From positions 27,888-91,887 of the forward strand of contig NZ_LLXZ01000218.1 in NCBI RefSeq assembly GCF_001440395.1: a stretch of 64,000 nt of DNA. The letters are read 5' to 3'. A program made the translations under genes and the position numbers. The notes beneath the pieces are model-generated. The model saw only the letters and a program-made list of their open reading frames with translations, searched no databases and was not told the DNA's origin. This DNA comes from Bradyrhizobium jicamae (GTDB lineage: Bacteria > Pseudomonadota > Alphaproteobacteria > Rhizobiales > Xanthobacteraceae). Positions 27,998 to 36,743 of this stretch are shown here, piece by piece (positions within the stretch are counted from its first letter, which is position 1; each line of letters starts with the position of its first letter).

Positions 27998-28869
27998 GCA
28001 GCAAACTCACCGTCGAAACCGCGCGGCGCGCGCTCGCAGCACAACTCAAATCCGCCGCCATCGACTCAGCCGAACTCGACGCGCGGCTCTTGACCGGCCA
28101 CGCGCTCGGCCTCGACCTGACCGGCATCATCACGTCTGCGCAGCGCCAGCTCACGGTGGACGAATCGGCGCGCCTCGAAGGCTTCGCCCGCCGCCGTCTC
28201 GCAGGCGAGCCAGTCGCCCGCATTATTGGCCAGAGAGAGTTCTGGGGGCTGCCGCTGCACCTTTCGGCCGCGACGCTGGTGCCGCGGCCCGATACCGAGA
28301 CCGTGGTCGAACTGGCGCTGGAACTGCTGCGCGCCGGCGGGAACCTCCATCGTCCGTTGCGTATCGCCGATCTCGGCACCGGCTCCGGTGCGATCCTGCT
28401 GGCGCTGTTGTCCGAATTGCCGGCGGCGCAAGGATTCGGCACCGACATTTCCGAGGCCGCCCTGCAGACCGCCGCCGCCAACGCGGCGCGCACCGAACTT
28501 TCGAATCGCGCGACATTCGTCGCCTGCGACTATGCGAGCGGATTATCCGGCCCGTTCGATCTGATCGTTTCGAATCCGCCCTATATCCGCTCGGCTGACA
28601 TCGCCGATCTGGACCAGGAGGTCAGGAAGCACGATCCCCTGGCCGCGCTCGATGGCGGCCGCGACGGGCTGGACGCCTACCGCGCGCTGATTCCCCAGGC
28701 AGCCGGGTTGCTGGCCCCGGGTGGCGCCCTGATTGTGGAGGCCGGAGAGGGCCAAAGCGGCCCAATCCAGGCGCTGATGGCGGCTGCAGGGTTAATGTGC
28801 ACAACTGCACCCAAGGCCGATCTGGCGGGCATTCCGCGGGCGGTCGCGGGCCACAAAATGGCCCGATAA
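27994..28869 (+). CDS. prmC: Peptide chain release factor N5-glutamine methyltransferase
   Basis: SAM-dependent enzyme that methylates the glutamine of the GGQ motif in release factors. 291 residues; SAM motif IADLGTGSGAILLALL and the catalytic NPPY at 194-197 in VSNPPYIRS. An N-terminal helical release-factor-binding region precedes the fold. The start is GTG, sharing GTGA with the prfA stop. Context and motif together make the assignment firm. Confidence 0.97.
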   Translation: MSSKLTVETARRALAAQLKSAAIDSAELDARLLTGHALGLDLTGIITSAQRQLTVDESARLEGFARRRLAGEPVARIIGQREFWGLPLHLSAATLVPRPDTETVVELALELLRAGGNLHRPLRIADLGTGSGAILLALLSELPAAQGFGTDISEAALQTAAANAARTELSNRATFVACDYASGLSGPFDLIVSNPPYIRSADIADLDQEVRKHDPLAALDGGRDGLDAYRALIPQAAGLLAPGGALIVEAGEGQSGPIQALMAAAGLMCTTAPKADLAGIPRAVAGHKMAR

Positions 28870-29358
28870 AGTCCCCTTGAAACGCAAAAAAACCCCTTGG
28901 AATATTCCCCGGGAGCGACTACGTTCCGGCCACAACATCGGACCAGGGTCGCTGGCCCCGTAGTTCATACGGGTGAGGCCAGAGTTCTCGAAACGAGAGC
29001 CCGCCGGGTGAAAGGTTCCAAACGCAGGTCGAATCGAGCGCAATAGCTGGAGCTGTGCTGCTCTCGACCGTAAAGCGAACGAAAGCCTGATATTGCGCTT
29101 GAAGACTTACGCAACAGCCACTCACGCGAAGCCGTCACGCAAGACGATTAGGCTGGTTTTGGCAGGCTGAATGATTTGGTCCGGCGGGCGAATGTCAGCC
29201 GCCGGTTGGGGAACGCGTCTTTGCTGAACGCGATGGTTGGCGAAATCGACGACATGAAACTGAACGGCATCGTGATTCGGTGCGCATAAGCGCGCGCCGG
29301 ATCGGATCAAGGCTACGACGGCAACTGCATAACTTCAGGGCTGGAATAAAGGCGACAC
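28870..29358. other. Long intergenic/5'-leader region before the DUF4167 gene, 489 bases, possible structured RNA
   Basis: No convincing protein gene. Several local hairpins are visible: GGAATATTCC at 28899-28908; an element with CCGTA/TACGG arms inside GGCC/GAGGCC at about 28953-28982; and CTCGAAACGAG close after it. It might be a long leader or a small RNA for the DUF4167 gene. It does not match tRNA, tmRNA or RNase P as far as I can judge by eye. Confidence 0.3.
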
Positions 29359-30114
29359 ATGAGAAACGGTCAGAACAACAAGCGGATGCGTAACCGGAAT
29401 AACAACAATAACAACAATAATAATAACCGGCGCGGTCAAAACCCGATGACCCGGGTGTTCGAATCGAACGGACCCGATATCAAGATCCGCGGCACCGCCT
29501 CGCACGTCGCCGAAAAATACGTCCAGCTGGCGCGCGACGCGCGCTCGTCCGGCGACCCGGTCGCAGCCGAGAACTACTACCAGCACGCCGAACACTACTT
29601 CCGCCTGATTGCCGCCGCCCAGGAGCAGTTCCGGCAGAACCAGCCGCAGCCGCGCATCGACGCCGAGACGCAGCCGACCGAAGACGGCGACGACGAGGGC
29701 GAGGGCTTCTCGCATTTCGGCCAGGAGCCGGGCTTCGTGCCGCAGCAGCCGCAGCCTTTCATGCGCGACAACAACCAGCGTGAGCGCGGCGACAACCAGC
29801 CCTATCAGCGCGACCAGCAGCAGCCGCGCGAACACCGTGGCGAGCGGGACCGCGACCGCGACCATCGTCAGCAGCCGCAATATCAGCCGCAACAGCCGCA
29901 GCCGCAGCCGGTGGTTGCCGATGCCGGCGGCGTCGATCGCCTGCCCTCCTTCATCACCGGCCCGCAGCCGCAGGTGAATGGCACGCCCGGCGGGTATGAA
30001 GAGGGCCGCGGCGAGCGTTTCCCGCGCCGTCGCCGCCGGCCGCATGGCCCGCGTCCCGACAGCATGGCCGCCCCTGCCGCGCCGAGCGAAGATTTCAATC
30101 CGGGGAACGAGTAG
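29359..30114 (+). CDS. DUF4167 domain-containing protein
   Basis: 251-residue protein. The N-terminus carries ten asparagines in a row (residues 14-23), coded by a mix of AAC and AAT. The DUF4167 domain (about 30-95) has FESNGPDIKIRGTASHVAEK and YYQHAEHYFRLI. The remainder is Gln/Arg/Asp/Pro-rich and probably disordered. Such composition suggests an RNA- or nucleic-acid-associated protein, but the function is unknown. It is conserved downstream of prmC in Rhizobiales (general knowledge). It starts with ATG after an AAAGG site. A family A repeat follows. Confidence 0.9.
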   Translation: MRNGQNNKRMRNRNNNNNNNNNNRRGQNPMTRVFESNGPDIKIRGTASHVAEKYVQLARDARSSGDPVAAENYYQHAEHYFRLIAAAQEQFRQNQPQPRIDAETQPTEDGDDEGEGFSHFGQEPGFVPQQPQPFMRDNNQRERGDNQPYQRDQQQPREHRGERDRDRDHRQQPQYQPQQPQPQPVVADAGGVDRLPSFITGPQPQVNGTPGGYEEGRGERFPRRRRRPHGPRPDSMAAPAAPSEDFNPGNE

Positions 30115-30133
30115 GCATTCGTCTTCGTCGTTT

Positions 30134-30232
30134 CGTAGGGTGGGCAATGCGCAAGCGTGCCCACCACTCCTCTCGACAAAACCGCTGATAAAATGGTGGG
30201 CACGGCGCAAACGCGCCTTTGCCCACCCTACG
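30134..30232. repeat. Dispersed inverted repeat, family A, copy 3
   Basis: CGTAGGGTGGGCAATGCG at the left and CTTTGCCCACCCTACG at the right, with inner CGTGCCCACCA and TGGTGGGCACG arms. It lies between two convergent genes and ends 5 bases before the stop of the minus-strand gene. Confidence 0.88.
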
Positions 30233-30236
30233 ATTT

Positions 30237-30992
30237 CTACGACCCCTTCAGCTTGTCTCGCGTCGCCGTCGAGGACGGCACCAATACCGGCTCCAGCGAG
30301 GGAATCAGCCGCGTGCGTTCGCGGCCCGCGGGGATCGCGCGATAGACCTGCTTGGTCGCTTCCACGATATGCACGCCGGCGAACGGCAGCGACAGCGCGG
30401 CGCCGACGCGCTCCCACGCCATCGCCGAGCGCAGAAACCAGCCATTGCCGACCGGCGGCAGAAACAGCGCTTCGCCCCACGAAGCCGGCGTGAACCAGGT
30501 CTGTCGCAGCAATTGCGTGATCTGAGCGCGCGAATAGGGCCGGCCGTGGCCGAACGGCGTAGTGTCGGTGCGCGTCCACACGCCGCGCCGGTTCGGGATG
30601 ACCGCGATCAGGCGGCCGGACGGCGCCAGCACCCGCCACACCTCGCGCAGCAAACGCTCCGGATCGTCGGACATTTCCAGCGCATGAACCAGCAGGATGC
30701 GGTCCACTGCGGCGTCCGGCAGCGGCATTGAAAATTCATCGATCAGGGTCGCCAGGGCGGGGCGCGCCGTCGGCCATTTCAACACGCCCTGCGCCGCCGG
30801 CATGAACGCGATGCAGCGTTCGGAATCCTCGCGAAACAGGCCGAGATAGGGCGTAGGGTAGCCGAGCCCGAGTACGCGCTGCCCGGCCGCATCGGGCCAG
30901 CGCGCCCGGATACCGCGGTTGATCAACTGCCGTGCCACGATGCCGAGGCGCTGCGAATAGAAATCGCGGAGATCGATGACGTCGATGGTCAT
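30237..30992 (-). CDS. Class I SAM-dependent methyltransferase domain protein
   Basis: 251-residue protein of the methyltransferase type 11 family. The SAM-binding strand is degenerate (RVLGLGYPTPYLGLF), but the post-motif LPDAAVDRILLVHALEMSDDPERLLREVWRVLAPSGRLIAVIPNR is recognisable. The substrate is unknown. It is divergent from gloB with 119 bases between. The pairing of this gene with gloB recurs in Rhizobiales, which hints at a link to glutathione or lactoylglutathione metabolism, but that is speculative. Confidence 0.8.
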   Translation of the reverse strand: MTIDVIDLRDFYSQRLGIVARQLINRGIRARWPDAAGQRVLGLGYPTPYLGLFREDSERCIAFMPAAQGVLKWPTARPALATLIDEFSMPLPDAAVDRILLVHALEMSDDPERLLREVWRVLAPSGRLIAVIPNRRGVWTRTDTTPFGHGRPYSRAQITQLLRQTWFTPASWGEALFLPPVGNGWFLRSAMAWERVGAALSLPFAGVHIVEATKQVYRAIPAGRERTRLIPSLEPVLVPSSTATRDKLKGS

Positions 30993-31111
30993 GCGCGCAA
31001 TCTACCACACCGTGTTAGATTGCGGCGCACCGAAATTGGCATTGCCGCGCAAGCGTTAACGCCATATTTCTTTGGGATTAATGGGGCTGAAAGGCATAAC
31101 ACGGAGCGATC

Positions 31112-31879
31112 ATGGCCGCGGAAATTCGCACCTTCACCTGTCTAAGCGACAATTTCGGCTATTTGATCCACGATCCCGCGACCAAGGCCACCGCATCGAT
31201 CGACGCGCCGGAAGCCGGTCCGATCATCAAGGCGCTGGAGCGCGAAGGTTGGGCGCTGACGGATATTCTGATCACCCATCACCATCACGACCATGTCGGC
31301 GGCGTCGCCGAGCTGAAGCAAAAATACAACTGCCGCGTCGTCGCACCACACGACAAGTCCACCAAGATCGCCAATGTCGATCTGCGCACGGCCCATGGCG
31401 ACGTCCTCAAGGTCGGCAGCCTGCTGGTGCGGGTGCTGGAAACGCCCGGCCATACGCTCGACCACATTTCCTATGTATTCGACGGCGAGAAGGCGGTGTT
31501 TGCCGCCGACACGCTGTTCTCGATCGGCTGCGGCCGGGTGTTCGAGGGCACCTACCCCATGATGTGGGATTCGCTGTTGAAGCTGCGTGCGCTGCCGGAT
31601 GATTTCAAACTCTATTGCGGCCATGAATATACCGCTTCCAACGTCAAGTTCGCGCTGACCGTCGACGGCGACAATCCCGCGCTGCAGGCGCGCGCCGAGG
31701 AAGTGACGCGGCTGCGCGCCGAGAACAAGCCGACGATCCCGGTGCTGCTGGGCGAGGAGAAGAAGACCAACGTATTCCTGCGTGCCGACGAGCCGTCGGT
31801 GGCCGCCAGGCTGCACATGAAGGGCGCCAGCGCCGTCGAAGTGTTCGGCGAACTTCGCGAACGCAAGAACAAATCCTGA
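31112..31879 (+). CDS. gloB: Hydroxyacylglutathione hydrolase (glyoxalase II)
   Basis: Hydrolyses S-D-lactoylglutathione to lactate and glutathione, the second step of methylglyoxal detoxification. The 255-residue metallo-beta-lactamase fold shows the metal-binding block THHHHDHVGG (His56, His58, Asp60, His61), VRVLETPGHTLDHISYV and LYCGHEYTASNVKFAL. The start ATG has GGAG upstream. The stop shares one base with the start of the next gene (TGATG). Confidence 0.97.
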   Translation: MAAEIRTFTCLSDNFGYLIHDPATKATASIDAPEAGPIIKALEREGWALTDILITHHHHDHVGGVAELKQKYNCRVVAPHDKSTKIANVDLRTAHGDVLKVGSLLVRVLETPGHTLDHISYVFDGEKAVFAADTLFSIGCGRVFEGTYPMMWDSLLKLRALPDDFKLYCGHEYTASNVKFALTVDGDNPALQARAEEVTRLRAENKPTIPVLLGEEKKTNVFLRADEPSVAARLHMKGASAVEVFGELRERKNKS

Positions 31880-32313
31880 TGGCGCTGCCGAAAGAAGCCG
31901 CCGACATCATCGCGCGGCTCGACCTCAAGCCGCATCCCGAGGGCGGCCACTATCGCGAGACGTTTCGCGACGAAAGCGTCGATGCCGACGGGCGCTCGCG
32001 ATCGACGGCGATCTACTTCCTGCTGGCGCGCGGCGAACGCTCGCACTGGCATCGAATCGATGCGGTCGAGACCTGGCACTATTACGCCGGCGCCGCGCTG
32101 ACACTACGGATCGCGGAAGAGCGCAGCGAGCGCAGCATCAAGCTCGGCGCTGACCTCGCCTCCGGCGAAATGCCGCAAGCGATCGTGCCCGCACATGCGT
32201 GGCAGGCAGCCGAGAGCACCGGTGACTGGACGCTGGTCGGCTGCACCGTGGCGCCCGGATTCGAGTTTGCGAAATTCGAGTTGGCGCCGAAAGGCTGGGA
32301 GCCGACATCGTAG
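31879..32313 (+). CDS. Cupin domain-containing protein (DUF985 family)
   Basis: 144-residue protein of the DUF985/YML079-like cupin family. Recognisable blocks are LDLKPHPEGGHYRETFRDE near the start, STAIYFLLARGERSHWHRID, ETWHYYAGAALTL and VPAHAWQAAE. The His residues in SHWHRID could bind a metal or ligand; no reaction is known for certain in this family. It is translationally coupled to gloB. The stop codon TAG (32311-32313) is supplied by the first bases of the adjacent family A repeat. Confidence 0.9.
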   Translation: MALPKEAADIIARLDLKPHPEGGHYRETFRDESVDADGRSRSTAIYFLLARGERSHWHRIDAVETWHYYAGAALTLRIAEERSERSIKLGADLASGEMPQAIVPAHAWQAAESTGDWTLVGCTVAPGFEFAKFELAPKGWEPTS

Positions 32314-32395
32314 GGTGGGCAAAGCGCAGCGTGCCCACCATCTATCCTCACCCGCGTCACCAAATGGTGGGCACGCTTCGCTTTGCCTACCCTAC
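32309..32395. repeat. Dispersed inverted repeat, family A, copy 4
   Basis: CGTAGGGTGGGCAAAGCG to CTTTGCCTACCCTAC. It overlaps the cupin gene end and provides its TAG stop. Confidence 0.88.
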
Positions 32396-32477
32396 TTTCT
32401 TTGAACGCATCGGAAATCGGGTGGGCTTCACATACACACGCACATAGTTTCCGGCCTCGCAAACAGAGGAGCGGAAG

Positions 32478-33158
32478 ATGCACGGGACATTCAGCGTGTC
32501 ACAAGAGATCGAGCCGGCGATTTTCTATTTCGGCACGCCGGTGGTTCTGATCGGCTCGACCAATGAGGACGATTCATTCAACCTCGCGCCGATGTCGTCG
32601 GCGTGGTGGGTCGGATGGCGCTGCATGCTGGGATTGGCAACCCATTCGAAGACCACGGAGAACATGATCCGCTCCGGCGAATGCGTGCTCAACCTGCCGT
32701 CGGCCGCACTGGTCGACGCAGTCGACCGGCTGGCGCGCACCACTGGTTCTGACCCGGTGCCTTCAGGCAAGATCATGCGCGGCTATCGACATGCGCGTGA
32801 CAAGTTCGGCCTGTGCGGCCTGACGCCGGCGGCTGGCGAAACGGTGGCGGCGCCCCGCGCGCTGGAATGTCCGGTGCAGATCGAAGCCAAGGTTGCGCAG
32901 GTTCATGCCATGGCGGAAGAGGATGCGGTCTGGCGCGGCAACATCACGGCGATCGAAGTGCGCATCACCCGCGTGCATGCGCATCCGGCAATCATGATGG
33001 AGGGACAGCCCAACCGCATCGATCCCGACAAGTGGCGGCCGCTGATCATGAGTTTTCAGCAATTCTACGGGCTGACGTCGCAAAAACTGCACCGCTCCGA
33101 GCTCGGACAGATTCCGGAAGTTATGTACAAGCCGCCGAGCTGGAAGCCGGCGGACTAG
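32478..33158 (+). CDS. Flavin reductase family protein (FMN-binding split barrel)
   Basis: 226-residue protein of the flavin reductase/DIM6-NTAB family (FMN-binding split barrel). The N-terminal part FGTPVVLIGSTNEDDSFNLAPMSSAWWVGW and the segment KTTENMIRSGECVLNLPSAALVDAVDRLA are typical. These proteins bind FMN, and some supply reduced flavin to monooxygenases. No partner oxygenase is adjacent, so the role is open. An AGAGGAG site precedes the ATG. Confidence 0.85.
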   Translation: MHGTFSVSQEIEPAIFYFGTPVVLIGSTNEDDSFNLAPMSSAWWVGWRCMLGLATHSKTTENMIRSGECVLNLPSAALVDAVDRLARTTGSDPVPSGKIMRGYRHARDKFGLCGLTPAAGETVAAPRALECPVQIEAKVAQVHAMAEEDAVWRGNITAIEVRITRVHAHPAIMMEGQPNRIDPDKWRPLIMSFQQFYGLTSQKLHRSELGQIPEVMYKPPSWKPAD

Positions 33159-33173
33159 GAACCCGTTTTCGCA

Positions 33174-33253
33174 GTATGGGTGGAGCGAAGCGATCCCCAT
33201 CAACCGCGGCATGCCGAAGCATGATGGGTTTCGCTTCGTTCTACCCATCCTAC
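33174..33253. repeat. Dispersed inverted repeat, family C, copy 2
   Basis: GTATGGGTGGAGCGAAGCG at the left and CGCTTCGTTCTACCCATCC at the right, related in layout to the element at 49687. The CTA at 33250-33252 provides the stop of the minus-strand EamA gene. Confidence 0.78.
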
Positions 33254-34122
33254 AAGCTTTTTCTCAACACCATGTCCTTTGCCGCGATCAGGCCGCCGCC
33301 GGCGATCAGGATCGCGGCGATGGCGATCGTGGCGGTGGCTTGCGCGAAGCCGGCAAGAATCAGGAATGCGGTCGACAGCAATGGCGTCGCATAGGAGGCG
33401 GCGCCGAGCACGCGGATGTCGCCGCGCTTCATGCCGATGTCCCAGACAAAGAACGCCGCCCCCACCGGGCCCACGCCGAGCGCGATGATCGCCAGCCACT
33501 GCCCGATCGTTTCCGGCCATACCGTAGTCTCGACCATGCCGTGAACGAGCGCGGCAAGCAGCGCGGTGGCGAGACAAAAGCCGGCCACCGCGTCTGTCGG
33601 CACTGCCTTGAGCTTGCGCGACATCACCGAATACGCCGCCCATACAAAGGCGGCGACGAAGGCTGCGGCAAGTCCCGGTATCTGGCCGGGCGCAAAACTC
33701 GCGCCATTGCCGGCGAACAGCAGCACGGTGCCGGCGAGCCCGAGCAGCGCACCGATGATGTGATGCGGCGCCAGCCGCTCGCCCGGCAGCAGCGAGGAGA
33801 ACAGCACGATCAACAGCGGCCAGAGATAATTCAACAGCCCGGCTTCCGCCGGCGGCGCGAAGCGCAGCGCCAGGAAGTAAAGCGCGTGATAGCCGAACAG
33901 GCCACCGACGCCGACGACCCAGGCGACCACGGGCTGCCTGAGCGCATTGAAGGCGGCCGGCCGGAACAGGAAACTCGCGAACGCTACCAGCGCGCCGATC
34001 GCGAACGTCATCGCGGCGAGTTGGAACGCGGGAATTTTTCCGGTCGCCACCGTCAGCACCGACAGCAGCGACCACATCAGGATCGCGGTCAATCCGATCA
34101 GGGTGGCGGCACGTGGAGTCAT
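33250..34122 (-). CDS. DMT superfamily (EamA) transporter
   Basis: 290-residue inner-membrane transporter with about ten hydrophobic segments in two EamA halves (N-half LIGLTAILMWSLLSVLTVATG, C-half from about AAFVAAFVWAAYSVMSRKLK). I chose the ATG at 34122 (MTPRAATLIG). A further upstream ATG at 34152 lies inside a dispersed repeat and would add ten unrelated residues. The stop codon is formed by another repeat at the 3' end, so the gene is bracketed by repeats. The substrate is unknown. Confidence 0.83.
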   Translation of the reverse strand: MTPRAATLIGLTAILMWSLLSVLTVATGKIPAFQLAAMTFAIGALVAFASFLFRPAAFNALRQPVVAWVVGVGGLFGYHALYFLALRFAPPAEAGLLNYLWPLLIVLFSSLLPGERLAPHHIIGALLGLAGTVLLFAGNGASFAPGQIPGLAAAFVAAFVWAAYSVMSRKLKAVPTDAVAGFCLATALLAALVHGMVETTVWPETIGQWLAIIALGVGPVGAAFFVWDIGMKRGDIRVLGAASYATPLLSTAFLILAGFAQATATIAIAAILIAGGGLIAAKDMVLRKSL

Positions 34123-34136
34123 GGGCAGAATTCTTT

Positions 34137-34266
34137 CGTCGTGGCCGGGCATAGCCGTCCGAAGGACGGCGTCGCTTGCGCTCGCCTATGTCCCGGCCAT
34201 CCACGTCTTTCTTGTCGACGAAGGTTTTAAAGACGTGGATGCCCGGGACAAGCCCGGGCATGACGA
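34137..34266. repeat. Dispersed inverted repeat, family E
   Basis: An inner perfect 12-base inverted pair, ATCCACGTCTTT (34199-34210) and AAAGACGTGGAT (34229-34240), is flanked by GGCCGGGCAT-like and GCCCGGGCATGAC-like ends. It lies between the EamA gene and phaB. Confidence 0.78.
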
Positions 34267-34317
34267 CTTTTCATGGCCATTGCAAATCGCAATGGCGGTG
34301 CAATCACGGAACAACGA

Positions 34318-35043
34318 TCAGGTCATGTACTGCCCGCCGTTGATCGTCATCGTCGAACCGGTGATGCCGCTCGCCTCATCGGCGGCGAGGAACACCACCG
34401 CGCGGGCGATTTCCTCGGGCTCGCCGAGACGATTGACCGGGATCAGCGGCAGGATGCTCTTCTCCAGCACATCCTTTGGCACCGCCTGCACCATCTCGGT
34501 GTTGATATAGCCGGGGCAGATCGCGTTCACGGTGACGCCGCCCTTGGCGTTCTCGAGCGCCAGGGCCTTGGTGAAACCGATATCGCCGGCCTTGGCCGCG
34601 GAATAGTTGACCTGGCCGAACTGTCCCTTCTGGCCGTTGATCGAGGAGATGTTGATGATGCGGCCGAACTTGCGGGCGCGCATGCCCTCGATCACCGGGC
34701 GCGTCATGTTGAACAGCGAGCCGAGATTGGTGTTGATGACGGCGTTCCACTGATCGAGCGTCATCTTGTGGAAGGCGCCGTCCTTGGTGATGCCGGCATT
34801 GTTGACGAGCACGTCGACCGGACCGACATCGGCCTCGACCTTCTTGATGCCCTCGGCGCAGGCGTCGAACGAAGAGACGTCCCATTTGTAGACGGGGATA
34901 CCGGTCTCGGATTTGAATTTCTCGGCGGCAGCGTCGTTGCCGGCATAGCTTGCCGCAACCTTGTAACCTGCGGCCTTCAGCGCCTTGCTGATCGCAGCGC
35001 CGATGCCTCGCGTACCTCCCGTAACCAGTGCAACACGTGCCAT
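34318..35043 (-). CDS. phaB: Acetoacetyl-CoA reductase
   Basis: NADPH-dependent reductase making (R)-3-hydroxybutyryl-CoA for polyhydroxybutyrate. The 241-residue SDR has TGGTRGIGAA near the N-terminus, NNAGITKDG, Ser134 in NISSINGQKGQFGQ, and the catalytic Tyr147 and Lys151 in NYSAAKAG. The ATG follows a strong AGGAGG-like site. It is downstream of phaA but separated from it by a hairpin terminator, so it probably has its own promoter or depends on read-through. The PHB synthase gene itself is not in the window. Confidence 0.96.
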   Translation of the reverse strand: MARVALVTGGTRGIGAAISKALKAAGYKVAASYAGNDAAAEKFKSETGIPVYKWDVSSFDACAEGIKKVEADVGPVDVLVNNAGITKDGAFHKMTLDQWNAVINTNLGSLFNMTRPVIEGMRARKFGRIINISSINGQKGQFGQVNYSAAKAGDIGFTKALALENAKGGVTVNAICPGYINTEMVQAVPKDVLEKSILPLIPVNRLGEPEEIARAVVFLAADEASGITGSTMTINGGQYMT

Positions 35044-35149
35044 GTCGTAGTCCTCCTTGGTAAACTCATAGTACGCCGGAATTGTCCCGGTCTTTTGACG
35101 AATGTCGGTCTTCCGTTCCTAAAAGCGCTGTTGAACGCTTCAGAGATGA

Positions 35150-35176
35150 AAATGCCCGGCGCGAGACCGGGCATTT
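35150..35176 (-). terminator. Terminator between phaA and phaB
   Basis: AAATGCCCGG (35150-35159) and CCGGGCATTT (35167-35176) form a perfect 10-base stem with a seven-base loop. On the minus strand a short T-run follows the stem. It lies 72 bases after the phaA stop. Confidence 0.65.
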
Positions 35177-35247
35177 CATCCTTATCAATTCGAGCCGCGG
35201 TTACGAGATGATCTTTTCATCATTCAACCGTTCACTCTGCCTTTAGT

Positions 35248-36426
35248 TCAGTCGCGCGCGACGCACATCGCGATGCCCATGCCGCCGCCGATGCACAAAG
35301 TGGCGAGGCCCTTCTTGGCGTCGCGCTTCTGCATTTCATGCAGCAGCGTCACCAGCACGCGCGCGCCGGAGGCGCCCACGGGGTGACCGATCGCGATAGC
35401 CCCGCCATTGACGTTGACCTTGCCGGTATCCCAGCCGAGGTCCTTGTTAACCGCACAGGCTTGCGCCGCGAACGCCTCATTGGCCTCGATCAGATCGAGG
35501 TCGCCGATGTTCCAGCCGGCCTTCTTCAGCGCGGCGCGGGACGCCGGGATCGGGCCTGAGCCCATGATCTTGGGATCGACGCCGGCCTGGGCCCAGGACA
35601 CGATGCGGGCCAGCGGCTTCTTGCCTTCCTTGGCCGCCTGCTTGGCGGTCATCAGCACCACGGCGGCGGCCCCGTCATTGATGCCCGACGCGCTGCCGGC
35701 AGTGACGGTGCCCTCCTTCTCGAAGGCGGGCTTCAGCTTCGCCATCGCATCCAGCGTTGCGCCATGGCGCGGATATTCGTCGTCGCTGACGATGATATCG
35801 CCCTTGCGGGTCTTGATGGTGACGGGGACGATCTCGTCCTTGAACTTGCCGGCCTTCTGCGCGGCCTCGGCCTTGTTCTGCGACTTGACCGCGAACTCGT
35901 CCTGTTGCGCGCGGGTGATCTGCCACTGCCGGGCAACGTTCTCGGCGGTGTTACCCATGTGGTAGCCGTTGAAGGCGTCCCACAGGCCGTCCTTGATCAT
36001 GGTGTCGACCAGCTCCAGGCCGCCCATCTTCACCCCACCGCGCAGATATTGCGCGTGCGGGGCCATGCTCATGGATTCCTGGCCGCCGGCGACCACGATT
36101 TCGGAATCGCCGTTGAGCAGCGCCTGATAGCCGAGCGCCACCGTGCGCAGGCCGCTCCCGCAGAGCTGGTTGACGCCCCAGGCCGGGCTCTCCACCGGAA
36201 TACCGGCTGATATCGAGGCCTGGCGGGCCGGGTTCTGGCCTTGGGCGGCGGTCAGAATCTGGCCCATGATGACTTCGGAGACGCGGCCCGGCTCGATGCC
36301 GGCCCGCTCCAGCGCGGCCTTGATGGCGACGGCGCCGAGGTCGTGGGCCGGCATGGTGGCGAATGCGCCGTTGAAGCTGCCGACCGGGGTGCGGGCGGCG
36401 CTGACGATGACGACATCGTCTGACAT
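35248..36426 (-). CDS. phaA: Acetyl-CoA C-acetyltransferase (beta-ketothiolase)
   Basis: Condenses two acetyl-CoA to acetoacetyl-CoA, the first PHB step. It has all thiolase landmarks: Cys91 in VNQLCGSGLRTV of the 394-codon frame (Cys89 from this start), NVNGGAIAIGHPVGASGARV with the catalytic His, and LCIGGGMGIAMC near the end. I chose the second ATG (36426, 392 residues) because AAGGAG lies six bases upstream of it and directly abuts the first ATG at 36432. It is divergent from phaR. Confidence 0.96.
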   Translation of the reverse strand: MSDDVVIVSAARTPVGSFNGAFATMPAHDLGAVAIKAALERAGIEPGRVSEVIMGQILTAAQGQNPARQASISAGIPVESPAWGVNQLCGSGLRTVALGYQALLNGDSEIVVAGGQESMSMAPHAQYLRGGVKMGGLELVDTMIKDGLWDAFNGYHMGNTAENVARQWQITRAQQDEFAVKSQNKAEAAQKAGKFKDEIVPVTIKTRKGDIIVSDDEYPRHGATLDAMAKLKPAFEKEGTVTAGSASGINDGAAAVVLMTAKQAAKEGKKPLARIVSWAQAGVDPKIMGSGPIPASRAALKKAGWNIGDLDLIEANEAFAAQACAVNKDLGWDTGKVNVNGGAIAIGHPVGASGARVLVTLLHEMQKRDAKKGLATLCIGGGMGIAMCVARD

Positions 36427-36743
36427 GGACATCTCCTTATGGGTTTTTGGGCTTGAGGTTTCTTGGACGGCGGGCGGGCCGGCTGGCGAGCCTGTCTCTC
36501 ACCTTATCCTGTTAACCCCGTTGACCCATGTCAATCGGCCGAGGCCTAAATTCCTGTCGCGGCGCATTCAAAATGATCCCGGTCGGGGTTTCCGTAGCAG
36601 CGTCCATGCCTTGGAATTAACCGTGCCGCACAAAACGGTAGCCGAGCCGCATTGAAAATGCTTACTTTGCTGCGTTTGCGTTGCTCGTCTGCCCGTCGGC
36701 GAAGCTGCCGGGTTCCCCGCTCTCGGTGTCGATGTGTGAGCTT
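36427..36743. promoter_or_regulatory. phaA/phaR divergent regulatory region with TGC-rich cluster
   Basis: In this 317-base region six TGC triplets fall within 36659-36692. PhaR of Paracoccus binds TGC-rich DNA (family knowledge), so this is a candidate autoregulatory site. No other gene is supported here. Confidence 0.35.

Noticed and set aside
28919..29125. 68-codon minus-strand frame in the leader of the DUF4167 gene
   Set aside because: It covers hairpins and lacks a ribosome-binding site or family features; structured RNA is a better guess.
28980..29160. Possible tmRNA or tRNA in the region after prmC
   Set aside because: I looked for a tag-peptide reading frame, a T-loop and CCA-like end on both strands and found none that fit.
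34123..34152. Upstream ATG at 34152 as start of the EamA gene
   Set aside because: It lies within dispersed repeat family E; the next ATG (34122) begins the transporter sequence directly.
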